Positions 43,258 to 52,103 of a DNA stretch of 64,000 nt are shown piece by piece (position 1 is the first letter of the stretch; the number at the start of each line of letters is the position of its first letter). The stretch comes from Paenibacillus lutimineralis (GTDB lineage Bacteria > Bacillota > Bacilli > Paenibacillales > Paenibacillaceae), in the NCBI RefSeq assembly GCF_003991425.1, contig NZ_CP034346.1, forward strand, positions 3,447,501 through 3,511,500, in the 5' to 3' direction. The position numbers and the translations under genes are program-made. A model generated the notes under the pieces. The model made no database searches. It worked only from the letters and a program-made list of their open reading frames with translations, and was not told the DNA's origin.

Positions 43258-44508
43258 TCAAACCCCTTCCTTTACAGGAAACATGGTTCGTCTGCTTAAC
43301 TTGCTTGAGGTGCTGAACCAGCGAATCATAAAATACAGCAAGACTGAAAGGATGAACTGCATCACTAAGCAAACCGTCAATCTGAGCACGAACGTATTTC
43401 CGATATTCATTCCCGCCAATTCCATGAGCAGTTCATTTCCTTTAAGTAAAGTGAATGGACTTACTAACGCCCAGAACGTCTTCGCAGTTTCCACCGAGGC
43501 TAAATAGCCGCTGGCATAAATGCCGCCGACCATTAGCAGGGTGCCCAGCATATACGGATAAAGCGCACGCTGGAACCATGCAGACAATAGACAGAGCCAT
43601 AGCCCGATAGCGACAAAGCCAGCCATTTTAACCAGAAGTAATAACATGTAAAAAGATCCGATAGATATCGAGAAAGGCGTATATTGATAGGCTTCAATCG
43701 CATAAACCGGCATGCCGGAACCGGTGAGCCTGTAGAGAGTTGCAAATGTCAGCAGGTTCAAGCCTGAAAAAACCAGCAGCAGGAACGCTATATATATAAA
43801 TATTGATAGCACCTTCGCCAGGCCCATATTTCCTTTGCCTTTCCTGCTAGACAGAATCAGATCATCCATCCTCGTTTCTCTCTCATTTGCATAGATCGGA
43901 ACAAGCCCCAACAGCAGGAGCAGCAGGATGAGCAAGTCCGAGAAACGGTATTTGAACAGCAACTCCCAAGGCTTCCCATCATAGAGGACGGCAATCTTCC
44001 TTCCACTGTAATGATCCTGAATATACTTGTTTTTAGCGAGCTCGTAGGTGTTATTGTATTTACTATAGAAGACGATGTTCTCATTGGCTTTTTCAAGCGT
44101 CTGGTTTATTTCCTTCTCGTAATTGGCCGCATATTTCATTGGTTCATAAAAGTATTTGGTGATCATTACATAATCATTCCATACGTGTCCTGTATAAGTA
44201 TCATCCTGCTGATCCCTGCTATACGTTCTGTCCGCTGTCTGTGAACCCAGCCGCTCATGTTCATCATTGACGAAGCGGGCTTTGTTCGCCGTTAACGGCC
44301 CATCCAACTGCTTATGCATACGATGATAGAAGTCCCATTCCACCTTCGTCTCGCTGGAATGCGGCATGAAGTATCCCATCAATCCGTCTCCGCTTAAGTA
44401 ACCCCGATATATAATGCAAGCGTTTAGTATTAAGAACAGGACAATGGCGGCCAGAACATAGCCTCTTAAATAATTTTTACGGATTTCATAATAAACAAGC
44501 CTTAGCAT
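43258..44508 (-). CDS. ABC-2 type permease
   Basis: A 416-residue membrane protein: N-terminal helix (GYVLAAIVLFLILNACIIY), a large extracellular region (about 45-185), then five helices. The loop YANERETRMDDLILSSRKGKGNMGLAKV has the same arrangement as in the next gene (YEYESGMDSLLLSSSRGK), so the two permeases are paralogues and may form a heterodimer driven by the ATPase 18 bases upstream. Cargo unknown. Confidence 0.8.
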   Translation of the reverse strand: MLRLVYYEIRKNYLRGYVLAAIVLFLILNACIIYRGYLSGDGLMGYFMPHSSETKVEWDFYHRMHKQLDGPLTANKARFVNDEHERLGSQTADRTYSRDQQDDTYTGHVWNDYVMITKYFYEPMKYAANYEKEINQTLEKANENIVFYSKYNNTYELAKNKYIQDHYSGRKIAVLYDGKPWELLFKYRFSDLLILLLLLLGLVPIYANERETRMDDLILSSRKGKGNMGLAKVLSIFIYIAFLLLVFSGLNLLTFATLYRLTGSGMPVYAIEAYQYTPFSISIGSFYMLLLLVKMAGFVAIGLWLCLLSAWFQRALYPYMLGTLLMVGGIYASGYLASVETAKTFWALVSPFTLLKGNELLMELAGMNIGNTFVLRLTVCLVMQFILSVLLYFMIRWFSTSSKLSRRTMFPVKEGV

Positions 44509-44526
44509 ATATGCTGTACCTCTAGT

Positions 44527-45387
44527 TTATTTTTCAAATATGGACAGGAACACATCCTCAAGTGAAGGTTGAGCTGGCATGCTCCTTCCTGGCGGTGCCT
44601 CATCACTGACAATCCGTAGAGAGTACTCCTTTTCTAGGCGCTTAACATTTCTGACCTGGTATCTCTCGACTGATTCTTCCATTTCTTCTTCGTCGACGAT
44701 AATATCCCATACCTTCCCCTCGACGCTCTTCTCCAGTTGTTCCGGGGAACCCTGCATAACCAGCTGACCTTTGTTCAAAATTAGAATTTCCTTGGCGATA
44801 TACTCCACATCGGGAACGATATGAGTTGCCAGTAGCACGAGCTTATCCTTGGATAATCTGGAGATAATGTTGCGAAATCGGATTCTCTCCCCCGGGTCAA
44901 GCCCGGCTGTCGGTTCATCGAGGACGAGAATATCCGGCTTATTCAGTATCGCTTGGGCAATCCCGAGCCGCTGCCTCATTCCTCCTGACAAAGCGCCAAC
45001 CTTCTTCTTGTAAGCATCTGTGAGATTAACCAGCTCTAGCACTTCCTCCAATCTGCTGTTAACCTGACTTTTGGGAATCCCTTTGAGTGCACACATATAT
45101 TTAAGAAATTCATCAGTACGAAAGTTTTTATAGAATAGAGGGTATTGAGGTAAATAGCCGATTCGGTCCAAATACTGGGATCCCATTTGCTTAACATCGA
45201 TCCCATCGAGTAGGATGCTGCCTTCAGTTGCCTCCAGAATCCCGATCAGAATGCTAATCAGCGTAGTTTTGCCCGCGCCGTTATGGCCTAATAGTCCATA
45301 TACACCTTCTGATAGAGTGGCGCTAAAGTTATCCAGGGCTGTTTGCCTGCCATATATTTTCTTAATATGATCAAATTTAAGTTCCAT
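44527..45387 (-). CDS. ABC ATPase of the lipoprotein-linked exporter
   Basis: A 286-residue ATPase. The ATG at 45387 lies four bases after the stop of the previous gene and has GAGG upstream. Walker A GHNGAGKTT, signature LSGGMRQRLGIA, Walker B DILVLDEPTAGLDP, switch VLLATHIV. The subgroup with GGMRQR and LLGHNGAGKTTLISIL is common in antibiotic-peptide self-protection exporters. The C-terminal 70 residues form an extra domain. Confidence 0.9.
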   Translation of the reverse strand: MELKFDHIKKIYGRQTALDNFSATLSEGVYGLLGHNGAGKTTLISILIGILEATEGSILLDGIDVKQMGSQYLDRIGYLPQYPLFYKNFRTDEFLKYMCALKGIPKSQVNSRLEEVLELVNLTDAYKKKVGALSGGMRQRLGIAQAILNKPDILVLDEPTAGLDPGERIRFRNIISRLSKDKLVLLATHIVPDVEYIAKEILILNKGQLVMQGSPEQLEKSVEGKVWDIIVDEEEMEESVERYQVRNVKRLEKEYSLRIVSDEAPPGRSMPAQPSLEDVFLSIFEK

Positions 45388-45391
45388 CTCG

Positions 45392-46558
45392 TCATTCCTC
45401 ACTAACAAATGAAAGGAAGTAATATTCACTTCCCGCAAACACGATGAGATTATAAACAGCCGGGTTGATCGACGGATCGATCCTTAAAGCCTTGCTCTCC
45501 TGTTTCACAGGTTTAAACTTCTCTTCTTTCACCATATCCCCGGTTTTCAGCTTATACTGACGGATTCGGTAGTTGATTTCGTCCTCTTGATTAACAGCAA
45601 TCAAGTACTTTCCGTCTTCCGTTACTCTGGCCATCGTGCTTTCCGTCCCATCTACCTTCATTAAAGAAGCTTCTCCCGTCTGCACATCAACGATCAAGAC
45701 CTTGCCGCTTGAGGTGTTGTTCACTGGATTAATGACATCGGTAATGCTGGCATACCGATCCGAAATTTGAATATCGCTGCCTTGATACTGCTTCTCGGTA
45801 TGGACCGTTATTTTCTTGGCGCCAAGCTCAATAATCCCGTAGCTTAATTCGCCTTCAGCATGATCTGCCTGACTGCCGAAGAACACCACTTTGTTGTTAT
45901 CCTGAGTAAACACGATCTTCTCAAAAATCACTTGATTATTCGTATCGTCAAAAACAGTACTAAGTTCACCGCTATCGATATCATATAAATACAGATTCAT
46001 AATATTGGCCCATACGATTTTACTTCCGTCGTTCGAGATAGCCGTAAACGGTTCATTCTCAATAAGCTCTTTCGGCAGGGCTTGGGTTAAGTCAATTTCC
46101 TTCTGTAGCTTCAATTTTTCGTTATATATTCGAACCAGTTTGCCGTTTACTTTTTGCGGAGTTGAGATAATTTCGAGCCCTGATGATTGCTTAACTTGAA
46201 CCGGTTTGTCGGCCAACAGCACTTCGACGGCATACCCTTGATCCCACTTCATGATGTTCTTGGCGAAACTGTTCTTATCCAGCGTAATAGACTCCAACTC
46301 GGCATTTGTCTTAAGATCAGACAGAACCAGACGATTCGTCTTATAGTCAAAATTTAAGTCATGGAATATATCTTCTACCCTATTGGCGTCGTTCGTATTA
46401 TTTGGCTGTTTCTGTCCGAATCCGTTCTCCTTCACGGTATTATTCTCCGCCTGGGCTATCTTCTTGCCAGCATCGATGGATTCTCCGTTTTTAAAACAAG
46501 CTGTAAGCAGTAATGCGGTGCACATCAAGACAAGTATCGTAAAAAGCTGTTTTCTCAT
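45392..46558 (-). CDS. Propeller-like lipoprotein
   Basis: A 388-residue lipoprotein with lipobox LTAC. The ATG at 46558 is preferred (AGAGGCG upstream, MRK start). The mature part is beta-rich and looks like a WD/TolB-type propeller: AISNDGSKIVWANIMNLYLYDIDSGEL, FTQDNNKVVFFGSQ, VTEDGKYLIAVNQEDEINYRIRQYKL. It is 14 bases after the first lipoprotein and 4 before the ATPase, so part of one operon. It may bind the exporter cargo outside the cell. Confidence 0.78.
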   Translation of the reverse strand: MRKQLFTILVLMCTALLLTACFKNGESIDAGKKIAQAENNTVKENGFGQKQPNNTNDANRVEDIFHDLNFDYKTNRLVLSDLKTNAELESITLDKNSFAKNIMKWDQGYAVEVLLADKPVQVKQSSGLEIISTPQKVNGKLVRIYNEKLKLQKEIDLTQALPKELIENEPFTAISNDGSKIVWANIMNLYLYDIDSGELSTVFDDTNNQVIFEKIVFTQDNNKVVFFGSQADHAEGELSYGIIELGAKKITVHTEKQYQGSDIQISDRYASITDVINPVNNTSSGKVLIVDVQTGEASLMKVDGTESTMARVTEDGKYLIAVNQEDEINYRIRQYKLKTGDMVKEEKFKPVKQESKALRIDPSINPAVYNLIVFAGSEYYFLSFVSEE

Positions 46559-46572
46559 ATATCGCCTCTCCA

Positions 46573-47619
46573 TTATGATTCATCCACTAATAACAGGGAT
46601 TTTGTCTTAAGCGGTGAATTACTGTTCGTCAAATAGTCTTTACCTGACACGACAGAAACGGCGTAGATGGTATTCAGCCTCCCATAAGCGCTGGTATCCA
46701 GCTCAAGCTCTACCGTATTCATCTTACCCTTCTGCAGCGTCGTCTCTATGAAATCGGAGCCCATGATTTGAACCGGAATATGATTTACAAAAATGGTAGT
46801 ACGATATGTCGTCTCTAAGCCGCCATAAATATGAAACTCCAGCTTCGCCTTGCCATTCTTGGCCGAGATCACATTGCTGCCCGTGTCCTCTGGAAGTAAT
46901 TCGATCGTCGTCGTTTCATCCAGGTAGTCGGAGCTTCCATCGGTGATGATCGTTTCTGCCTGGTTCCTGATCTCTTCCGGGATATCTTGGACGGCAGCTT
47001 CGGAATAGGAATGTAAGTTGCTTGTACTGGCAATGTCACTCTTGAAATAAATTTCTTGCGGTAAAGTAGCGTTTAAACTGTGATATATACCATAGTTCGT
47101 TTTACTCTCGTCCTCGGGTTCATAATCAGGCTGAAGAATCGTTGCGAAGACAACGCCCGCTTTGTCCCCTTTTTGTCCGATGACCGGCGTAAACACGATA
47201 TCGAATTCTTTGGACTCTTCATTTTTCAAATAGAATTTGTGCATCACCTGTTCCTTGCTCGATGAGCCGTTACTCTCCTCCATCCTGTAAGGCTGCGATA
47301 CCCCGTCTAAGAAAACAAGCAATCCGAAATCCGAGCTTACATCCTTGTCCATTCCCGTCACTTTAAAAGGAATACGAATTTCCTCCCCACTGTATTCAAA
47401 TACCTGCTGTTCATCATTAGCAGTGACGGGACCAAAAGAAAAAGCGCCCATTCCCCTTTGGGAGGAATCACTGGAGAATATGTCGGCAGGCGATTCATCC
47501 CCTATACTCCCGTTCACATTGCTGCTATTTACCGCAGGTTCCGATTTTACATTAAAACATCCTGCTAGCAAGAAACATAGACTCACTATCATCATTATGC
47601 TAATAATAGATTTCCTCAC
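46573..47619 (-). CDS. Lipoprotein, first gene of the ABC operon
   Basis: A 348-residue lipoprotein. The GTG at 47619 is preferred over 47637 and 47655 because GAGGAG is seven bases upstream and the signal (RKSIISIMMIVSLCFLLAGC) then begins properly. The mature protein is beta-rich (RIPFKVTGMDKDVSSDFGLLVFLDGVSQPY) with no domain I can name. First gene of a five-gene operon with a second lipoprotein and an ABC exporter. Confidence 0.72.
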   Translation of the reverse strand: MRKSIISIMMIVSLCFLLAGCFNVKSEPAVNSSNVNGSIGDESPADIFSSDSSQRGMGAFSFGPVTANDEQQVFEYSGEEIRIPFKVTGMDKDVSSDFGLLVFLDGVSQPYRMEESNGSSSKEQVMHKFYLKNEESKEFDIVFTPVIGQKGDKAGVVFATILQPDYEPEDESKTNYGIYHSLNATLPQEIYFKSDIASTSNLHSYSEAAVQDIPEEIRNQAETIITDGSSDYLDETTTIELLPEDTGSNVISAKNGKAKLEFHIYGGLETTYRTTIFVNHIPVQIMGSDFIETTLQKGKMNTVELELDTSAYGRLNTIYAVSVVSGKDYLTNSNSPLKTKSLLLVDES

Positions 47620-47754
47620 ATTTACACTCCTCGTCATAGTAATTTCCCTGATCATCGTCTTTTCATTATTAACGTTAGTTTTATTACTTTGTTGCTTATT
47701 TTTAGAAAAAAATTTATTTTTTTCCTTCGCATCAAAATTTGACTCATTAGTAAA

Positions 47755-47800
47755 ACTAGCATGACTTTGTAAGCTAAGCTTCGCTCACAACGTCATGCTA
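47755..47800 (-). terminator. Long hairpin between secreted-protein gene and ABC operon
   Basis: TAGCATGACTTTGTAAGC (47757-47774) pairs with GCTCACAACGTCATGCTA (47783-47800), about 16 of 18 bases. On the minus strand it runs into GTTTTAC. A modest T run suggests partial read-through into the operon. Confidence 0.65.
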
Positions 47801-47860
47801 TATGGTACATTATTAAGTAATACGGTTTTCATCTATGGAATTTGTTGATTAGTTAAAAGA

Positions 47861-48238
47861 TTAGAATGTGCTCGCTAAGTATTTTGCGACGCTGCCATTT
47901 CCTCTTGCTTCATGCGTACTGAATGCAGCAAGTTTCGTGGCCGTAAGATTGGTAGCGCTGATCGATGACGAGCTGCCGCCGGTCACTGTTCTTTCCACAT
48001 TGGCCAGCATCGTGCCTGTTGCATTATCCTGAACTTCCAACTTTGTAATTACTCTTGTAGAGGAAGTATATTTTGTAATAGATGTATTAGCAGTCACCGT
48101 TGTTCCGCTCTTTGACAGAGTATAAGTAAATGTCCCAAATTCACTTGTACTCACCGAAGCAGCACTTGCGCTTCCGGCAAAGGCCATTACCATAATTGCA
48201 GTTGCAGCACCTAGAACTTTAACTTTAAAATTTTTCAT
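47861..48238 (-). CDS. Small secreted protein, possible bacteriocin-like peptide
   Basis: A 125-residue protein with a clear Sec signal (VLGAATAIMVMAFAGSASA, cut near residue 27). The mature part is about 98 residues, small, rich in S, T, A and G with no cysteine: FGTFTYTLSKSGTTVTANTS and VTGGSSSSISATNL. I do not recognise the family. Downstream lie lipoproteins and an ABC exporter. Rich codon bias to abundant residues, and the strong signal, suggest high secretion. Could be a structural surface protein instead. Confidence 0.7.
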   Translation of the reverse strand: MKNFKVKVLGAATAIMVMAFAGSASAASVSTSEFGTFTYTLSKSGTTVTANTSITKYTSSTRVITKLEVQDNATGTMLANVERTVTGGSSSSISATNLTATKLAAFSTHEARGNGSVAKYLASTF

Positions 48239-48462
48239 ACATCTACCATCCCTCTCATTTTAAATTGGATTCTCTATATTACTTAATAATTGCACCCATC
48301 ATTAATCTGTCTGAAATGCGAGTATCTTGTTTCTCTTTCTCTTAAAATGTCACATTCACTAGCATTTATAACATATTATTCCTTTCATACTATTACATTA
48401 CATTAGATTGGTGAAATCACATTTTTTTGCAAAATTATTTTTTTATTCTATTTTTGATAAAT

Positions 48463-48498
48463 AAAAAAAGCCTCAATCCTAATTGTTTAGGCTGAGGC
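48463..48498 (-). terminator. Terminator after the HAD gene
   Basis: GCCTCA-AT-CCTAA with TTAGG-C-TGAGGC (48470-48482 and 48486-48498); minus-strand tail is seven T. The rest of 48239-48462 is AT-rich and holds the promoter of the secreted-protein gene, which I cannot place exactly. Confidence 0.8.
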
Positions 48499-48512
48499 GC
48501 TGAATATTTATG

Positions 48513-49289
48513 CTAATCTATTCTATCTAAAACGATAGCTACTCCGTCATTATCATTAGTATCGGTAATCTCGTCGGACAGCCGCTTTAACTCTTCAACC
48601 CCGTTTCCCATTGCGATAGACCGACCGCAAACGTTAAACAGTCCGATATCATTCATGTCGTCTCCAAAGACGATCACTTGGTCCAGCGTGATGTCCATTC
48701 GATGACATAGGGTGACGAGCGCATTTTCTTTCGACGCTCTACTAGATGAAATCTGAACGAGTTGCCCCTGATCTGTAACCAGTATGTTCAGTTCTGCTCC
48801 GAACTTCGCCTGAAAAGGGTTGATGTCCATATCTCCTGAGAACAAAATTTTCGTTGCGGCAAACTTACGGAGTTCTTCCAACGGTCTTACGATTGGGTAG
48901 CCTTTTACCCTCATCAAGGTCGCATAATCATATTCCTTCAAGCTGAACCACTGATCCTCCACCTCCAGACTGATATCAAGCCCGGGATTGCGGCTCAGGC
49001 AATAATCTAATACTTCAGTGGTGAGATATGCTTCAATCGGTTCGTGGTGGGAAATACCGGTATGCCTACAGCTGATCATGGCCCCGTTATAGTATATAAA
49101 CGAACTAACACCCAACAGCTCTTCCGGCAGAAAACGCTTCACCGCCCGTGGTGGGCGTCCGGTAGCGATAATCACCTTCATCCCTATTCGGTGACAACGA
49201 AGAAGCGCGCTTAAGTTCCTATCCGATACCTGCTTGTCTGAATTCAGAAGAGTTCCGTCCAGATCCAGCACGACAGCGGCATATCTCAT
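48513..49289 (-). CDS. HAD-superfamily hydrolase, Cof-type
   Basis: A 258-residue phosphatase of the Cof/IIB subgroup. Motif I is VVLDLDGTLLNSD (Asp9/Asp11), motif II IIATGRP, motif IV VIVFGDDMNDIGLF, and the ending VEELKRLSDEITDTNDNDGV is the usual one. It hydrolyses sugar phosphates, FMN or pyridoxal phosphate in relatives; substrate here unknown. Overlaps the upstream GNAT gene by four bases. Confidence 0.9.
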   Translation of the reverse strand: MRYAAVVLDLDGTLLNSDKQVSDRNLSALLRCHRIGMKVIIATGRPPRAVKRFLPEELLGVSSFIYYNGAMISCRHTGISHHEPIEAYLTTEVLDYCLSRNPGLDISLEVEDQWFSLKEYDYATLMRVKGYPIVRPLEELRKFAATKILFSGDMDINPFQAKFGAELNILVTDQGQLVQISSSRASKENALVTLCHRMDITLDQVIVFGDDMNDIGLFNVCGRSIAMGNGVEELKRLSDEITDTNDNDGVAIVLDRID

Positions 49290-49768
49290 AGCTTGCTCCT
49301 TAGCACAACAGATGTCTCAATCTGCCTTTCCGGAATGTCCCAGTATTTCTTGAGCAACCTTTGCTTTTCCTCTGAGGTGACCAGTTCAAATCCGCTCTTC
49401 TTGTAGAAACGGATGGCCCATTCCGCAGCTTCCCAAGTGCCGATCAGGATCGGTTTGTCGGTTAATTCATTCAAATGTGCGAGCAGTTGGCTGCCTATTC
49501 CCTTCTGACGAAGCTTAGTCAACACATAGGCGTGCCTAATCAAGCTAACATCCCCTTTATCCTGAATGCCCATCACACCGATTAATTCACCTTGATCTTC
49601 ATAGCCCCAGAACACGACTCCAGCCTGGATCTCGGACCTCAGCTCATTCAGTTCCATGTAAGGTTCATGGTACCGATCATCAGGGATGATCCCCTGGTAA
49701 GCGCTCGCCGCATCATTAATAATTTGGTACATTTGTTCGATATCTTCGTCCCTGCACAATCTAATCAT
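49286..49768 (-). CDS. GNAT-family N-acetyltransferase
   Basis: A 160-residue GNAT protein. The CoA loop is VLTKLRQKGIGSQLLAHLNE (Q/R-x-x-G-x-G), followed by AIRFYKKSGFELV. Overlaps the HAD gene by four bases, so they are co-translated. Target unknown. Confidence 0.85.
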   Translation of the reverse strand: MIRLCRDEDIEQMYQIINDAASAYQGIIPDDRYHEPYMELNELRSEIQAGVVFWGYEDQGELIGVMGIQDKGDVSLIRHAYVLTKLRQKGIGSQLLAHLNELTDKPILIGTWEAAEWAIRFYKKSGFELVTSEEKQRLLKKYWDIPERQIETSVVLRSKL

Positions 49769-49792
49769 TATTTTCCTCCTCTAAACTTTAAA

Positions 49793-49842
49793 TAAAAAAA
49801 ACGCCTCGGCCTGGATGCTCTAATCCGGGTCGAGACGTGTTT
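49793..49842 (-). terminator. Terminator after murB
   Basis: The CGCCTCGGCCTGGAT arm pairs with ATCCGGGTCGAGACG with few mismatches; minus-strand tail is a run of eight T. Confidence 0.8.
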
Positions 49843-49879
49843 GTATACGAGCTTTTTTCCATAATACACTGCATCTATT

Positions 49880-50908
49880 TTACTTTACAATGACCAGTTC
49901 CGGTTCGGGAACGAAATTGAAGCTTTTATGGAGAGCTTCCTGGACGATTTTGATGAGTTCAATCACATCAACTGCCTTTGCTCCACCGCGGTTCTGAATG
50001 ACATTGCCATGCACCGGAGAGATCATCGCATTACCGCGAGCAGTTCCCTTAAGCCCGACGCTCTCTACTAACTTACCGACCGGTGTTCCGATCGTATAAT
50101 CGTTCTTGAACACGGAACCGCAGGAAGGATAATCGAAATGATTCTTACCAGTCCGGTCAAGAACAACATTCATCATCGCCTCAGGAACCGGCTTGTTACC
50201 CTGCTCTAAAGAAGACAAATAACTGCGATAAAAACGATAGAAGCTTGCCAAGCTGGAATTATCGATGCTCTCCTTGACCAAAGGCTGATTCAAATAATCG
50301 TTGATCCGTTCGAAATCAAAGGCTGCTCCTGTCGTTTTCAGCTTCAAATCAGCTCCAGTGATGAACCAAGGCTGATGCTGGAAGATAGATTGCTTGTAAG
50401 CAAATTGACAATCGTCTACATGGATGCTTTGGATTCCTCTTCCCGGTGCATCCAGATCGATATAGTATACCGTATCTAAATAATCGCACATCACATTGTC
50501 AAAATATTTAGCATTCATGTAGACCCCACCACCCAGCGTACCCGGCAGCAGGAAGGTGAAGTGAAAATCTGTGAAGCCGCTGAGATCACCGAATAGCGAT
50601 AACATCGATAAAGGAGTTCCTGCCGACACATATAGGAGGTCTCCTCTTGGCATAACTTCGATATGGTCACGCATCGATATATATATAGTCTCAGGATCGG
50701 GATGATCGGGCAGCAGCAAGTTTGATCCCATCCCGAACATGACCGTTTGCATTCCGCTGGATTGAGCTTGATCTAATAATAGGACAATATCCTCTGTGCG
50801 TCTGGGCTTGGCGACAAACCGGGCCAACCCTCCGATTTCATAAGTTGAATATTTCGATAAATTCTCATTTTCTTTGCATATCTGAGTTAGTCTGTGATCC
50901 CAAAACAT
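49880..50908 (-). CDS. murB: UDP-N-acetylenolpyruvoylglucosamine reductase
   Basis: A 342-residue MurB flavoenzyme. The ATG at 50908 has GGAGA upstream. Seen: TYEIGGLARFVAKPRRTEDI, the FAD loop FGMGSNLLLPD, PGTLGGGVYMNAKYF, catalytic serine in YPSCGSVFKN and SPVHGNVIQNRGGAKAVDV. It makes UDP-MurNAc for peptidoglycan using NADPH. The substitution of GMGSN for GGGSN and VYMNA for AAMNA is unusual; a second, housekeeping murB may exist elsewhere. Monocistronic with a terminator downstream. Confidence 0.86.
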   Translation of the reverse strand: MFWDHRLTQICKENENLSKYSTYEIGGLARFVAKPRRTEDIVLLLDQAQSSGMQTVMFGMGSNLLLPDHPDPETIYISMRDHIEVMPRGDLLYVSAGTPLSMLSLFGDLSGFTDFHFTFLLPGTLGGGVYMNAKYFDNVMCDYLDTVYYIDLDAPGRGIQSIHVDDCQFAYKQSIFQHQPWFITGADLKLKTTGAAFDFERINDYLNQPLVKESIDNSSLASFYRFYRSYLSSLEQGNKPVPEAMMNVVLDRTGKNHFDYPSCGSVFKNDYTIGTPVGKLVESVGLKGTARGNAMISPVHGNVIQNRGGAKAVDVIELIKIVQEALHKSFNFVPEPELVIVK

Positions 50909-51154
50909 GGGTAAGTCTCCTTTCAACAATAAGAAAACCTCTAACGAGGCCATTCAAAGAAAAACCGCTAATGAAGCGGACTCTATAAGTATATATAGTT
51001 ATAGGTCTCTATACAAGATATGTGCTTGATTTCCGATTTGCGCTATGGAATAAGAACGCAAGGTTTGAATAAGGCGGCTAATTTCGACGGAGACTACATG
51101 AGTAGTATAATGAGGTTGTACAATAAAAGAAAGAACTTTAAGGTTGTGATCTGA

Positions 51155-52063
51155 ATGAACGGTTCCAGAACAGCCAGTCTGTCTGTGTTCAGCAACACTT
51201 TTATCGTCATATTGAAGCTCATTGTTGGCTTCCTGACCGGCTCCGTTGCCGTCATCTCAGAAGCGATTCATTCTGCTCTGGACTTGGTAGCCTCGTTGAT
51301 CGCCTTTATATCCGTTCGTATCTCAAGCCGTGCCGCAGATCGCGGTCATCCGTATGGGCATGGAAAAGTAGAGAACATCTCGGGGACGATCGAGACGCTG
51401 CTCATCTTCGTAGCCGGCTTATGGATCATTTATGAATGTGTGCAGAAGCTGGCTCATCCTTCCCCGGTCGAGCTTCCCCATCTCGGAATTATCGTCATGT
51501 TTATCGGCGCAGCGATCAACTTCGTCGTATCGATGAAGGTAAAGCGTGCCGCAGCCGAGACTCATTCCGTAGCGATGAAATCCAACGCACTGCATCTCCT
51601 TACCGATGTATATACTTCGCTCGGCGTTGGAATCAGCCTGTTTCTGGCCGCACTCACGGGCTGGACCATTCTTGATCCTCTGATCGGAATCGTGCTCGCC
51701 TGCTATATCATGTGGGAAGCCTACAAGCTTATGAAAGAGTCCTTCCCCCCATTGATCGATGCTCAACTATCTGAGGCGGAAGAAGAGCAGATTTTGCAGG
51801 CGATTGCTCTCTACGAAACCAAGTACATTGAAATCCATGATTTCCGTACCCGGCGCTCCGGCCCTGAGGAATATATCGACTTTCACCTCGTGCTTCCCTC
51901 TAAAATGGACATAGAAACTGCGCACCAGCTTTGCGATAACATTGAGACAGCCATAAAACGCATCTTTAACCGAGCCCAGATACTCATACATGTCGAACCC
52001 GAACATGAGCAGAAGCATGCCGGAATCCATATAGCTTCCAAAATAAATAAAGAGAGACCCTAA
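51155..52063 (+). CDS. Cation diffusion facilitator (CDF) metal exporter
   Basis: A 302-residue protein: six helices (residues 10-205) and a cytoplasmic C-domain. Metal-site residues are in SEAIHSALDLVAS and ALHLLTDVYTS; RGHPYGHGKVENISG is the family loop. The C-domain has IHDFRTRRSGPEEYIDFHLVLP and ILIHVEPEHEQ. It removes Zn2+, Mn2+, Co2+ or Fe2+ by proton exchange. Confidence 0.9.
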   Translation: MNGSRTASLSVFSNTFIVILKLIVGFLTGSVAVISEAIHSALDLVASLIAFISVRISSRAADRGHPYGHGKVENISGTIETLLIFVAGLWIIYECVQKLAHPSPVELPHLGIIVMFIGAAINFVVSMKVKRAAAETHSVAMKSNALHLLTDVYTSLGVGISLFLAALTGWTILDPLIGIVLACYIMWEAYKLMKESFPPLIDAQLSEAEEEQILQAIALYETKYIEIHDFRTRRSGPEEYIDFHLVLPSKMDIETAHQLCDNIETAIKRIFNRAQILIHVEPEHEQKHAGIHIASKINKERP

Positions 52064-52095
52064 GCCTCCCGGCTTCATATTACGGTCTCTCTTCT
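52050..52095. terminator. Terminator shared by the CDF and fabF genes
   Basis: AAGAGAGACC (52050-52059) with GGTCTCTCTT (52084-52093), then CTTCTTTG on the plus strand. It lies between the converging genes and its left arm includes the CDF stop region. Confidence 0.75.
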
Positions 52096-52103
52096 TCTTT
52101 GTA

